From a bacterium (GTDB lineage: Bacteria; Myxococcota_A; Polyangia; Nannocystales; Nannocystaceae): 64,000 nucleotides of DNA. This document shows, piece after piece, positions 55,316-63,853 of the stretch (position 1 is the stretch's first letter; each line of letters opens with the position of its first letter). The notes beneath the pieces are model-generated. The model ran no database searches. It was not told the DNA's origin and was given only the letters and a program-made list of their open reading frames with translations. The translations under genes and the position numbers were made by a program. Location of the stretch: positions 1 through 64,000 of the forward strand of contig JANSYI010000033.1 of assembly GCA_024742475.1 (NCBI GenBank), given 5' to 3'.

Positions 55316-56073
55316 TCCGCGTCGAGACAGACGCGCCGATCGTCACCGTCGTCCTCGACCGCCCGAAGCGACGCAACGCGATCGACCACGCCACCGCGGA
55401 CGCGCTCGCCGACGCGTTCGAGGCGTTCGAGGCCGACGACGCGCTGCACGTTGCGGTGCTCTGGGGAGACCACGGCACGTTCTGCGCAGGCGCCGACCTC
55501 CAGGCGATCGCCGCGGGCACACCCAATCGGCTCGAGCCCGACGGGCGCGCGCCCTTGGGCGTATCACGCATGCACCTGCGCAAACCGGTCATCGCCGCGG
55601 TGTCGGGGCACGCGGTCGCTGGGGGCCTCGAGCTGGCGTGCTGGTGCGACATGCGGGTGGTCGAACGGGACGCGGTGCTCGGCGTGTTCTGTCGCCGCTT
55701 CGGCGTGCCGCTCATCGACGGGGGCACGGTGCGCCTGCCCGCGATCGTCGGACTCGGCCGTGCGCTCGACCTCATCCTCACCGGTCGCCCCGTCGACGCC
55801 GACGAAGCCCTTCGCATCGGGCTGGCCGACCGCGTGGTTGCACCAGGCGCGGCGCGGTCCGAAGCCGAGGCGCTCGCACGCACCATCGCAGCGTTCCCGC
55901 AGACGTGCGTTCGCAGCGACCGCGCGTCGGTCTACGCCTGCCTCGGGCGCTCCCAAGACGAAGCCCTGGCGGTCGAGTTCGAGCACGGTAGTGAGGCCAT
56001 CGCCTCGCCGGACCTCGTCGACGGTGCGCGCGCGTTCGATGCCGGCAAGGGCCGAAGCGGACGCTTCGACTGA
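55312..56073 (+). CDS. enoyl-CoA hydratase/isomerase family protein
   Basis: The 253-residue crotonase has PKRRNAIDHATADALADAF, oxyanion motifs GTFCAGADLQAIA and SGHAVAGGLELACWCD, and FCRRFGVPLIDGGTVRLP. In classical hydratases the last segment carries a catalytic Glu; here Asp occupies that neighbourhood (LIDGG), a variation seen in a bacterial subgroup. Activity on enoyl-CoA esters is likely but the exact reaction is not assignable. It is coupled to the upstream cyclophilin gene and ends 6 bases before the RNase J-like gene. Confidence 0.85.
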   Translation: MIRVETDAPIVTVVLDRPKRRNAIDHATADALADAFEAFEADDALHVAVLWGDHGTFCAGADLQAIAAGTPNRLEPDGRAPLGVSRMHLRKPVIAAVSGHAVAGGLELACWCDMRVVERDAVLGVFCRRFGVPLIDGGTVRLPAIVGLGRALDLILTGRPVDADEALRIGLADRVVAPGAARSEAEALARTIAAFPQTCVRSDRASVYACLGRSQDEALAVEFEHGSEAIASPDLVDGARAFDAGKGRSGRFD

Positions 56074-56079
56074 CGCGGC

Positions 56080-57465
56080 GTGCTACGACTGCTCTGCGTG
56101 CGTGAACCAGGACCTCGCGAACTGTTCTTCGTGCCGCTCGGCGGCTCGGGCGAGATCGGCATGAACCTCAACCTCTACGGCCACGACGGCCGGTGGTTGA
56201 TGATCGACTGCGGAATCACGTTCGAGCAGGAGGCCGGCGTCACCCACGTGCTAATGCCGAACGTGCGCTTCGCCCACAAGCGGCGCAAGCAGCTCGAGGG
56301 GCTCGTCATCACGCACGCACACGAGGACCACCTCGGGGCCGTCGTGCACACGTGGGAAAAGCTGCGGTGCCCGGTCTACGCGACCCCGTTCGCCGCGACG
56401 ATCCTCCGGCGCAAGGTCGCCGAGGCGCACGCCGACGAGATCGACCTTCGCGTCATCGACCGCGACGCCCCGCTGCGCCTGGGGCCCTTCACCCTGCGCT
56501 TCGTCGACGTCACCCACTCCACCGTCGAGTCGCAGGCGATCCTGGTGGGCACGCCGGTCGGCACCGTGTTGCACACCGGAGACTTCAAGCTCGACGACGA
56601 CCCGCTCGTCGGAGCCACCACCGACTACGAAGCGCTCGCGGCCGCGGCCGACGGCGACATCGTGGCGGCAGTGTCGGACTCGACCAACGCGACCAAGGCC
56701 GTCTCCAGCCGCAGCGAGGCCGAGCTTCGCGACGCGCTCGTGCAGCGGCTCGACGCCGCGGGCCCAGGGCGCATCGCGGTCGCGTGTTTCAGCAGCAACA
56801 TCGCGCGCATCGACGCCTTGGCGAAGATCGCCGAGCAGCTCGATCGACACCCGGTCCTGCTCGGGCGCTCCATTCGCCGCATGGTGGGCGCCGCGCGAGG
56901 CTGCGACTACCTGCCTCCGTGGGACGCGGAGATCGACGCGCGTGACTTCGGTTTCCTGCCGCCGAGCAAGCTCATGCTGATCTGCACCGGCACGCAAGGA
57001 GAGCCCGGGTCCGCGATGGATCGCATCGCCCGCGGCGACCACCGCGACGTCACCCTCGAACGCGGCGACCAGGTCGTCTTCTCGTCGAAGATCATCCCGG
57101 GCAACGAGGACAACATCGCCCGGCTGCACAGCCAGCTGCGCGGGCGCGGCGTCGAGGTCGTCAGCGAAAAGGAGGGCTTCGTGCACGTCTCGGGTCACCC
57201 CGGACGCCCAGAGCTCCAGCGGGTCTACGAACTCGCCCGCCCGCGATCGGTCATCCCCGTGCACGGCGAAGCGCGGCACATGACGGCCCACGCCGAGCTC
57301 GCCGAGTCGATGGGGTTGCCCACGCTCGTCCCCTTCAACGGGGCAGTCGTGCAACTGGTGCCCGGCCCGCCGAAGGTGCTCGATACGGTGGAGCACGGGC
57401 GAGTCCGCGTGCCCGGACGCGAGGGCGGTCGCCGAGGACGGCAGCGCCCGCATCGAGCTCGGTAG
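56080..57465 (+). CDS. RNase J-family metallo-beta-lactamase ribonuclease, shortened and apparently frameshifted at its end
   Basis: The 461-residue frame has the RNase J core: FFVPLGGSGEIGMNLNLYG, metal-binding THAHEDHLGAVVH near residue 80, VLHTGDFKLDDDP near 165, the beta-CASP part with CFSSNIARIDALA, then FVHVSGHPGRPELQ and VIPVHGEARH. The C-terminal domain of full RNase J (about 555 residues) is absent. The last 18 codons have poor GC3, while the +1 frame from about 57417 to TAG 57497-57499 has near-perfect GC3 and reads ARAVAEDGSARIEL and so on. This suggests a one-base frameshift. Start may be the GTG at 56098. Catalysis should be unaffected. Confidence 0.82.
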   Translation: MLRLLCVREPGPRELFFVPLGGSGEIGMNLNLYGHDGRWLMIDCGITFEQEAGVTHVLMPNVRFAHKRRKQLEGLVITHAHEDHLGAVVHTWEKLRCPVYATPFAATILRRKVAEAHADEIDLRVIDRDAPLRLGPFTLRFVDVTHSTVESQAILVGTPVGTVLHTGDFKLDDDPLVGATTDYEALAAAADGDIVAAVSDSTNATKAVSSRSEAELRDALVQRLDAAGPGRIAVACFSSNIARIDALAKIAEQLDRHPVLLGRSIRRMVGAARGCDYLPPWDAEIDARDFGFLPPSKLMLICTGTQGEPGSAMDRIARGDHRDVTLERGDQVVFSSKIIPGNEDNIARLHSQLRGRGVEVVSEKEGFVHVSGHPGRPELQRVYELARPRSVIPVHGEARHMTAHAELAESMGLPTLVPFNGAVVQLVPGPPKVLDTVEHGRVRVPGREGGRRGRQRPHRAR

Positions 57466-57507
57466 CCGCGCGGAGCTGTTCGGCATGCTCTGCCAGTAGG
57501 TCCGCGG

Positions 57508-58122
57508 CTATCCACCGACGCGGTCGAAGAGCCTTCGGACGCGGTCCCCGCGACGCTCGAGCAGTCGCAGGTGGGTAGGAAGCAGGCGCTCGACCACGTG
57601 CGTGAGCGACAACGACGAGTACAGCAGCATGTTGCGCACGATCCACTCGTCGATGGCCGCGACGGCTCCGTCGGTGGACGACGTGCTGACCTGATCGGCG
57701 AGCGCGTTGAGGCCTCGCCGAATCGGGCCAATCTCGCGAAAACCCCAGTCCGAGTGCACGAACAAGACGATGCCGCGGTCGAGAAGGCCCCGGTAGAACG
57801 GCATGACGGCGCGAGAGAACACCAGCCCCGTCTCCTCGAGCTCCTCGTCGTTCCACGAGGCGTCGAACGACCAGAGGCTGCGGCCCTCGTCGTCGGCGCC
57901 TCGGATGATGAGGATGGGTGTCTCCTTGGGACGTTCGGCGATTCGGTCGAGGATGGCTTGCTCGACCTCACTCAGCGGCGGCACCGACCGCAAATGTTCA
58001 CGCTGTGCCTCTCCGAGCACGGTCCGCTCCTGAGGCGTCATGACCAACACTCCGCAGGAAAACCCCTCGGTCTCGACCACGACGTGATCGAAGTCGAACG
58101 GCACATCCTGCGGGTCCGGCAT
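57508..58122 (-). CDS. uncharacterised 204-residue protein
   Basis: Starting at ATG 58122, the product opens with PDPQDVPFDFDHVVVETEGF and has VLVMTPQERTVLGEAQ, ILIIRGADDEGRSLWSFD and a helical end (LLPTHLRLLERRGDRVRRLFD). It is soluble, acidic in the first half and basic at the end. No family or motif was recognised. It diverges from the small basic-protein gene across 190 bases containing a repeated 10-mer. High GC3 supports real coding. Confidence 0.65.
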   Translation of the reverse strand: MPDPQDVPFDFDHVVVETEGFSCGVLVMTPQERTVLGEAQREHLRSVPPLSEVEQAILDRIAERPKETPILIIRGADDEGRSLWSFDASWNDEELEETGLVFSRAVMPFYRGLLDRGIVLFVHSDWGFREIGPIRRGLNALADQVSTSSTDGAVAAIDEWIVRNMLLYSSLSLTHVVERLLPTHLRLLERRGDRVRRLFDRVGG

Positions 58123-58173
58123 GGCGTACGACTGTACGCCGCCACGTGCGCTCGCGCCAGGGTTCCCCCGAAG

Positions 58174-58286
58174 CAAAAGTTGGATATTCGGCACCGCAAG
58201 GGGGTCTGCGGCGCGTCGTGGGTGATCACGCCCAACGCACGACTGCGTGCCGATTGGTCTGCTCGATGGCCGCGCACAAAAGTTGG
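58174..58286. repeat. direct repeat CAAAAGTTGG, two copies 103 bases apart
   Basis: Identical 10-mers occur at 58174-58183 and 58277-58286, both in the divergent region between 58122 and 58313. This stretch is noticeably less GC-rich than its surroundings and includes TGATATCA at 58303-58310, a small palindrome. Candidates for regulator-binding sites controlling one or both divergent genes; no known operator was recognised. Confidence 0.35.
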
Positions 58287-58312
58287 CCGGGCGCACTGAA
58301 CATGATATCAGC

Positions 58313-58723
58313 ATGCTCATGAACGACCCCAATCTCGTTCCTGAGCCCGTCAACGCCCTGATCGAAGTCTTCGAAGCGAAGCTGCCCGACGTGGAGTTCC
58401 CCGGCGTGAGCGCGCAATCGCTCCGCACCCAAGCCACCACCGTCGACGAAGCAGCACGCGCGGTCGCGGACGCCGAGGCGGCGCTCAAGGAGGCTCGCTC
58501 GGTGCACGCCGAGGCGTTCGCCGCTTTGCGGACCGCGGCCGAGCGCGGCATGGGCTACGCCCGCGTCTACGCGAGCGACGACGAAGCGCTCAGCGAAACG
58601 CTCGGCGCCATCGAGCTCAAGCCCGCCCGCTCGCGCAGGCTCCCCCCCAAGAAGCGCGCGCGCAAGCCCAAGGCCAAGCCCGACAACGTCGCCGAGCTGC
58701 CGCTGGCTGCCGAGACCGCGTAG
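58313..58723 (+). CDS. small helical protein with basic C-terminal tail
   Basis: From ATG 58313 (or 58319) the product is about 136 residues. The centre is a long Ala/Glu-rich helix suited to coiled-coil pairing (ARAVADAEAALKEARSVHAE). Near the end comes a strongly basic tail (RSRRLPPKKRARKPKAKP), reminiscent of nucleic-acid-binding tails in myxobacterial histone-like proteins. No defined domain was recognised. It might bind DNA or RNA non-specifically. The MFS gene starts 12 bases after its stop. Confidence 0.6.
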   Translation: MLMNDPNLVPEPVNALIEVFEAKLPDVEFPGVSAQSLRTQATTVDEAARAVADAEAALKEARSVHAEAFAALRTAAERGMGYARVYASDDEALSETLGAIELKPARSRRLPPKKRARKPKAKPDNVAELPLAAETA

Positions 58724-58735
58724 GCTCGGCCTCGC

Positions 58736-59908
58736 GTGTCCGCCAACGCCCGTCGGCTCGTCGCCTCCAAAGCCGCCTCCGGGCTCGGCGATCTGCTCTG
58801 CAGCGCAAAGACGACGCTGCCGTGGCTCATGCTCTCGGCCGGAGCGCCCGCGGGGCTCGTCGGGCTGCTCGTCCCGGTCCGAGAGAGCGGGAGCATGCTG
58901 CCGCAGGTCTTCATCGCGCCGTGGGTCGCCCGCGTCGAGCCCCGCAAGAAGGCGGCCATCGCAGGCCTGCTCGCCCAGGCTGCCGCGGTGCTGGCCGTCT
59001 CGAGCGTGTTCTTGATCCGTGATGCGCAGCGTATCGGTGTGGTCGTCATCGTCGCCCTCGCCGCCCTGTCGGTGGCCCGTGCGTTCACCTCCCTCGCGAA
59101 CAAGGACGTGCTGGCGCGCGCGGTGCCCAAGGGTCAGCGCGGCAAGGTCGGCGGCCGTGCGACGAGCATCGCGGGTCTCATCGGGCTCAGCGGCGCGGCA
59201 GCGACCCTGCTGTGGGATCGGCCGGAGTCGGTGGGCGTGCTCGTCCTGGTCGTTGGAGCAGCCGCAGCCGCGTTCACGATCTCGGCCTCGCTGCTCTCTG
59301 GCGTCGATGAACGGGACGAAGCCACAGCCGCCAAGCCCCGACCCAGCCTCACGCGCGCGCTCTTCGATCCTCGCCTGCGCCGCTTCCTCGCCGTCCGACT
59401 CCTGCTCGCCGGCGCGGCGCTGGGCGGTCCCTTCATCGTCGCGATGGGGCGGGCCCAGTCGCCCTCGCTGCGCACCCTATCGGCCTTCGTCCTCGGTGGC
59501 GCGGCGGCCTCGTTCGTCTCGGCAGGCTCTTGGGGCAAGCTCGCCGACGCGTCGGGGCGCGGCTGCATGGCCGCCGGAGGGGCTCTCGCTGCGCTGACCG
59601 CTGGCGGCGTACTCCTGCTCGCCCGCACCGGATCGGGCATCTCCGGGTGGCTTTGGGGCGCCGTCTACTTCCTCTTCAGCGTCGGCTACGTAGGTGTGCG
59701 AGTCGGCCGCAAGACGTACATCGTCGACCTCGCCCAGGGCGGCGAGCGCACGCAGTTCGTCGCCACGAGCAACACGGCCGTGTCGCTGGGGCTGCTCGTC
59801 ATCGGGGCCGGCATGGCGATGCTCGGCTCGGCCAGCGCCGCGGTGGGCGTGTGCGCGGCGCTGTGCGCCGCGGGGGCCTTGCTGTGCGCCGCCCTGAGAA
59901 GGGCGTGA
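58736..59908 (+). CDS. MFS-type transporter
   Basis: It starts at GTG 58736 and gives 390 residues with about ten to twelve hydrophobic segments, for example IAGLLAQAAAVLAVSSVFLI, VLVLVVGAAAAAFTISASLL and LWGAVYFLFSVGYVGVRVG. A charged cytoplasmic loop (GVDERDEATAAKPRP) splits it into two halves, as is usual in the major facilitator superfamily. The loop VARVEPRKKAAIAG between early helices resembles an MFS A-type motif weakly. Substrate is unknown. Confidence 0.75.
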   Translation: MSANARRLVASKAASGLGDLLCSAKTTLPWLMLSAGAPAGLVGLLVPVRESGSMLPQVFIAPWVARVEPRKKAAIAGLLAQAAAVLAVSSVFLIRDAQRIGVVVIVALAALSVARAFTSLANKDVLARAVPKGQRGKVGGRATSIAGLIGLSGAAATLLWDRPESVGVLVLVVGAAAAAFTISASLLSGVDERDEATAAKPRPSLTRALFDPRLRRFLAVRLLLAGAALGGPFIVAMGRAQSPSLRTLSAFVLGGAAASFVSAGSWGKLADASGRGCMAAGGALAALTAGGVLLLARTGSGISGWLWGAVYFLFSVGYVGVRVGRKTYIVDLAQGGERTQFVATSNTAVSLGLLVIGAGMAMLGSASAAVGVCAALCAAGALLCAALRRA

Positions 59909-60014
59909 GCGCCCACCGACCGCGAGACCGAGCGCTGCGGCGCCCACGCGACGTTGCGGCTGCGCGAAGGTGACCTAGTCCGGGACCAGACGCCGACGCT
60001 CGGCGCACCCGCAC

Positions 60015-60539
60015 ATGGCATCCGGATCCAGCATCTTGCGGCGCGGCGACGCCTGGGCCTGCTTTGCAGGGCTGTTCTCCGTCGCGCTCGCCGTGGGCGT
60101 GCGGGTCTCCATCGGCACGGTCTACAGCGGCCACGAGGCACGACAGCTGCTTTCGTCCCTCGTCGACGGCGGCCTCTATCTCGCCTCGACCACGACCACC
60201 GCCTCGGCCACGATTCTCGCGCTCATGCTCACCGTGCTCGGCTTCGTCCGCCGAGTCGACGAAGACTTCGACACCGCGTGGTTCAGCCAGATCCGGTGGG
60301 TCAGCATTCTCGCAGCGACCGACTTCGGGTTGTCTGCGGTGACGCTGCTGTTGATGAGCGTCCCGGTGTCCGAGTCGAACGAGATCCCGCAGTGGTGGAA
60401 CGTGGCTCTCTACTACACGACGAGCGCGATGACGGTCATCATCACCGGGCTCACCGTGAGCCTGGTCGTCATGCTGCTCACCGCGATCGTCGGAATCATC
60501 GACCGAGTCGCGCCCGCGGCGTCGGAGTCGCCCGACTGA
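60015..60539 (+). CDS. integral membrane protein of unknown function
   Basis: The 174-residue product has four predicted membrane helices: AWACFAGLFSVALAVGV, ASATILALMLTVLGFV, WVSILAATDFGLSAVTLLLM and SAMTVIITGLTVSLVVMLLTAIVGI. A short acidic loop (RRVDEDFDTAW) separates helices 2 and 3. No family was recognised. It converges on yebC with 9 bases between stops. The 106 bases upstream (59909-60014) hold no other gene. Confidence 0.65.
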   Translation: MASGSSILRRGDAWACFAGLFSVALAVGVRVSIGTVYSGHEARQLLSSLVDGGLYLASTTTTASATILALMLTVLGFVRRVDEDFDTAWFSQIRWVSILAATDFGLSAVTLLLMSVPVSESNEIPQWWNVALYYTTSAMTVIITGLTVSLVVMLLTAIVGIIDRVAPAASESPD

Positions 60540-60548
60540 CGAGCCCCG

Positions 60549-61274
60549 CTACTCCACGTTGTGGAACACGGCCTGGACGTCGTCGTCGTCCTCGAGCCGG
60601 GCGATGAGCTTGAGGACTTCGTCCATCTGCTCCTCGCTCAGCTCGGTCGTCGTCTTGGGGATCCACTCGAACCCCGAGTTGACCGGCTCGATTTTGCGCT
60701 CCTCGAGCGCGGACTGCAGCGACCCGAAGTCGGAGAACTCGCAGCGCAAGATGACCTGCTCCTGGCCGTCTTCTCCGACACCGTCGGTCATCTCGTCGAG
60801 CCCGTGATCGATGAGCTCGAGCTCCATCTCCTCGCGATCGAAGCCCTCGGGCTTGAGGCGGAAGACCCCGCGCCGGTCGAACATGAACGACACCGAGCCC
60901 TCCGAGCCGAGATTGCCGCCGCCCTTCTTGAAGGCGTTGCGGACGTTGGCCACCGTGCGCGTGACGTTGTCGGTGGCCGCGTCGACGATGATCGCGACCC
61001 CGTGTGGACCGTAGCCCTCGTAGAGCGCCTCCTCGAAGTTCTCCTGATCGTTGACCCCGAGCGCCCGTTCGATCGCGGATTTGATCCGGTCCTTGGGCAT
61101 GTTGACCGAGTTGGCGTTTTGAATGGCTCGACGCAGCGTGGGGTTGGCGTCCGGGTCACCTCCGCCGGCCTTGACCGCCATGGTGATCTGACGGGTCGCG
61201 CGAGTGAACGCCTTGTTGTTGGCGGCGCCACGCTTGAGGATCGCTTGCTTTCGGTTCTCGAAGTTCCGGCCCAT
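60549..61274 (-). CDS. yebC: YebC/PmpR family translation or transcription factor
   Basis: Starting at ATG 61274, the 241-residue protein matches the family closely: MGRNFENRKQAILKRGAANNK at the start (the group that reads GR.FE.RK rather than GHSKW), NPTLRRAIQNANSVNMPKDRI, LYEGYGPHGVAIIVDAATDN, ALEERKIEP and the end DDDDVQAVFHNVE. YebC proteins have been described as DNA-binding regulators and, more recently, as ribosome-associated factors helping difficult peptide bonds. Which applies here is not visible. The 138 bases upstream contain the divergent promoter region. Confidence 0.95.
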   Translation of the reverse strand: MGRNFENRKQAILKRGAANNKAFTRATRQITMAVKAGGGDPDANPTLRRAIQNANSVNMPKDRIKSAIERALGVNDQENFEEALYEGYGPHGVAIIVDAATDNVTRTVANVRNAFKKGGGNLGSEGSVSFMFDRRGVFRLKPEGFDREEMELELIDHGLDEMTDGVGEDGQEQVILRCEFSDFGSLQSALEERKIEPVNSGFEWIPKTTTELSEEQMDEVLKLIARLEDDDDVQAVFHNVE

Positions 61275-61412
61275 CGGGGTGCTCCGTCGGCGCATCCGCC
61301 CCGAGGGACGCAGCGCCGTGCGCCGGGCAGAGTATCCCCGGGGGCACGGCCGCGTCGAGAGCCCCACCGAGGGCCCTCCTCGGGGGGCGCACAAGGCTGC
61401 TAGGCTCCATGG

Positions 61413-61964
61413 GTGTCCGACGCGCCACGACTCGACCTAGGGGAGCTCGAACGCCTGCTGCAGCGGGTCGCGCCGCACAAGAGCGTGGCCGAGGTGATGG
61501 GCGCACTGACGGCGCTGGCCACCGCGCCAGCGTCCCCGCACCCCTCCGAGTGGCTGCTCACGCTGACCGACGACGCCCGCTTCGAAGACCCCCAGGACGC
61601 GCGCAACTTCCTCACGCACGTGCTCGCGGCCTACCGCGAGATCGACTCGCACCTTCAGCTCGGCGTCGAGGTGGGTCCGGACACGGCCGACCCCACGGTG
61701 GTCGCCCAGTGGTGCCACGGCTACTTCCAGTCAGCCCGCGCGGACGCGAAGTGGTCCGCCGACACCGACGCGATGCGCAAGATGATGCCGCTGGCGCTGC
61801 TCGCCGGTGAGCTCGACCGGATCGGCTCCCCCGACGGGCCGATGCACGGCGAGGCCATGCGTGCGAAGTGGACCGAGGCGCTGCCCACCCTGACCGCTTC
61901 GTTCTACGCGCACTGGGCCGAGCTGCGGGACCAACATCGCCCGAAGCCGACCACGGACGCCTGA
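61413..61964 (+). CDS. UPF0149/YecA-like family protein
   Basis: It starts at GTG 61413 and gives 183 residues, all helical. The segment VMGALTALATAPASPHPSEWL followed by FLTHVLAAYREIDSHL fits the UPF0149 pattern of a small all-alpha protein. There is no zinc-binding SEC-C tail. A conserved WCHGYFQSARAD follows at about residue 105. Molecular role is unknown in the family. It is followed 14 bases later by the DUF6151-type gene. Confidence 0.65.
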   Translation: MSDAPRLDLGELERLLQRVAPHKSVAEVMGALTALATAPASPHPSEWLLTLTDDARFEDPQDARNFLTHVLAAYREIDSHLQLGVEVGPDTADPTVVAQWCHGYFQSARADAKWSADTDAMRKMMPLALLAGELDRIGSPDGPMHGEAMRAKWTEALPTLTASFYAHWAELRDQHRPKPTTDA

Positions 61965-61978
61965 GGTAGGATCGGGCC

Positions 61979-62623
61979 GTGAGTTCGTCCGTCCCTCTCG
62001 CGTGTGGCTGCGGCAAGATCCGCGGGGCCATCGAACCCGCCTCGCCCTCGATCGGCCGCCGCGTCGTGTGCATGTGCATCGACTGCCAGACCTTCGCCCG
62101 GTGGCTCGGCAACGAGGACGCGATCCTCGATGAAGTCGGCGGCACCGACATCTACCAGACCACCCCCTCCCGGGTGCGCATCGAGCACGGACGAGAGCAC
62201 ATCCGCTGCGTCCGCCTGTCTCCCAAGGGCACATACCGTTTCTACGCGGGCTGCTGCCGGACGCCACTGGCCAACCAGGCCGTCTCGCCCGGCATACCGT
62301 TTTGCGGCATCCCTCACCGCTTCATGGATCACGACGGCGCCGGCGTCTCCAGAGACGACGCAATCGGGCCGGTCCGCGCCCGCGTGCAGGCCAAGGGTGC
62401 CACCGGCCCCGCCCCCGAGGGCTCGCACCACGAGATCGGCAAGCTCTACCTCGCCGGCGCCGCGGCGGGCCTGCTCTGGGACCGCCTCAGGGGTGGACAC
62501 CGTCCCAACGCCTTCCGGGCCGATGACGGCTCGCCGATCGCCGAGCCCGAGATTCTGAGCAAGGAGGAGCGCAGCGGCCTCCGCGCCCAGTGCGGGCCGC
62601 GGCGCGCAGCGGTGCTACCGTAG
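61979..62623 (+). CDS. GFA-fold/DUF6151-type zinc-binding protein
   Basis: It starts at GTG 61979 and gives 214 residues. The opening LACGCGKIRG and VVCMCIDCQTFARWLG provide CxC and CxCxxC clusters typical of the glutathione-dependent formaldehyde-activating (GFA) fold. GGTDIYQTTPSRV and RFYAGCCRTPLANQAVSPGIPF match the DUF6151 branch. Two structural zinc sites are expected. The substrate is uncertain, and the name of the family does not prove formaldehyde activity. It ends 4 bases before the glycosyltransferase gene. Confidence 0.75.
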   Translation: MSSSVPLACGCGKIRGAIEPASPSIGRRVVCMCIDCQTFARWLGNEDAILDEVGGTDIYQTTPSRVRIEHGREHIRCVRLSPKGTYRFYAGCCRTPLANQAVSPGIPFCGIPHRFMDHDGAGVSRDDAIGPVRARVQAKGATGPAPEGSHHEIGKLYLAGAAAGLLWDRLRGGHRPNAFRADDGSPIAEPEILSKEERSGLRAQCGPRRAAVLP

Positions 62624-62627
62624 CGGC

Positions 62628-63701
62628 GTGCGGATCTTGTACGGCGTCGTGGGTGAAGGCATGGGACACGCGACGCGCTCGAGTGTCGTGCTCGCGCACC
62701 TGCTCGCGGCCGGCCACGAGGTCCAGGTGATGACCTCCGGCCGTGCGAAGGCGTTCTTGGCCGAGCGCTTCGACGGCGTGCACGAGATTCACGGCCTGCA
62801 CTTCGTGACCGAGCAAAACCGCGTGCGCCTGGGCAAGTCGCTATGGTCCAACGTGCTCGCGGGGGTGACCGGCGTCCCCCAGAACGTGCAGGCGTACTTC
62901 GACCTCATCGGGCGCTTCGAGCCCGACGTCGTCGTCAGCGACTTCGAGTCGTGGACCTACGTCTACGCCAAAGCCCACGGGCTTCCGGTGATCAGCGTCG
63001 ACAACATGCAGATCATCAACCGCTGTCGGCACCCCAAGGACGTCACCGAGGGCTACGAGGCGAGCTTCGATCTCGCCAAGGCGTTCGTGAAGTCGAAGCT
63101 CCCCTTTGCCGAGCACTACCTCGTCACCTCCTTCTTTCGCCCGCCGCTACGCAAGGAGCGCACCAGCCTTCACCCCCCGATCCTCAGGCCCGAGATCCTC
63201 GCCGCCGAGCGCTCCGTGGGCGAGCACCTCCTCGTCTACCAGACCGCCGAAGGCAACGAGACGCTCGAGCAGACGCTGCGCGACACGGGGCTGCCCTGCC
63301 GGATCTACGGCATGCAGCGCGACCTCGCCGAGGACCGGGTGCTCGGCAACCTCGTACACCGCCCTTTCTCCGAGCAAGGCTTCATCGACGACCTCGCCAG
63401 CGCGCGCGCGGTGGTCGCCGGCGGCGGCTTCACGGTGATGAGCGAGTGCGTCTATCTGCACAAGCCGATGCTCTCGGTGCCGATACGCAAGCAGTTCGAA
63501 CAGGTCCTCAACGCCCGGTGGCTCGAGCGGCTCGGGTACGGCCGCTTCGCAAAGGACCTGCGCGACCCCGCGGTGGTGCACGACTTCCTCGACGCGGTGC
63601 CCGGCTGCGAAGCCAAGCTGGCCGAGTACGCACAGGACGGCAACGCGGAGCTGCTCGGCGCGCTCGACGAACAACTCGACCGCGTTGCGGCCGGCGTTTG
63701 A
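62628..63701 (+). CDS. GT-B glycosyltransferase (MJ1255/Glyco_trans_1_3-like)
   Basis: It starts at GTG 62628 and gives 357 residues. RILYGVVGEGMGHATRSSVVL is the glycine-rich N-terminal loop of MurG-like enzymes of the MJ1255 family. VVSDFESWTYVYAKAHGLPVI and SVDNMQIINRC follow, and the C-domain has VVAGGGFTVMSECVYLHKPML, the nucleotide-sugar-binding loop. It likely transfers a sugar to a lipid or small acceptor. It may be co-transcribed with the two genes upstream, since gaps are 14 and 4 bases. Confidence 0.85.
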   Translation: MRILYGVVGEGMGHATRSSVVLAHLLAAGHEVQVMTSGRAKAFLAERFDGVHEIHGLHFVTEQNRVRLGKSLWSNVLAGVTGVPQNVQAYFDLIGRFEPDVVVSDFESWTYVYAKAHGLPVISVDNMQIINRCRHPKDVTEGYEASFDLAKAFVKSKLPFAEHYLVTSFFRPPLRKERTSLHPPILRPEILAAERSVGEHLLVYQTAEGNETLEQTLRDTGLPCRIYGMQRDLAEDRVLGNLVHRPFSEQGFIDDLASARAVVAGGGFTVMSECVYLHKPMLSVPIRKQFEQVLNARWLERLGYGRFAKDLRDPAVVHDFLDAVPGCEAKLAEYAQDGNAELLGALDEQLDRVAAGV

Positions 63702-63853
63702 CGGGCAACGGGAAACCTTCGTCCGAACCGCGTGTCCGTGATGACGTGGACCGTTGGCCCTGCATACTCCTCGGTTTGTTCGCCCTCGTTTGGCTCGCAC
63801 CGTCCGAGTCCAAAGCCTGAATCCCTCCGCGGGCGATCCGGTCGGATCTCGAG

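Noticed and set aside
63702..63853. Small hydrophobic peptide frame ending at 63820
   Set aside because: Too short and without a ribosome-binding site or homologue recall to support a gene.
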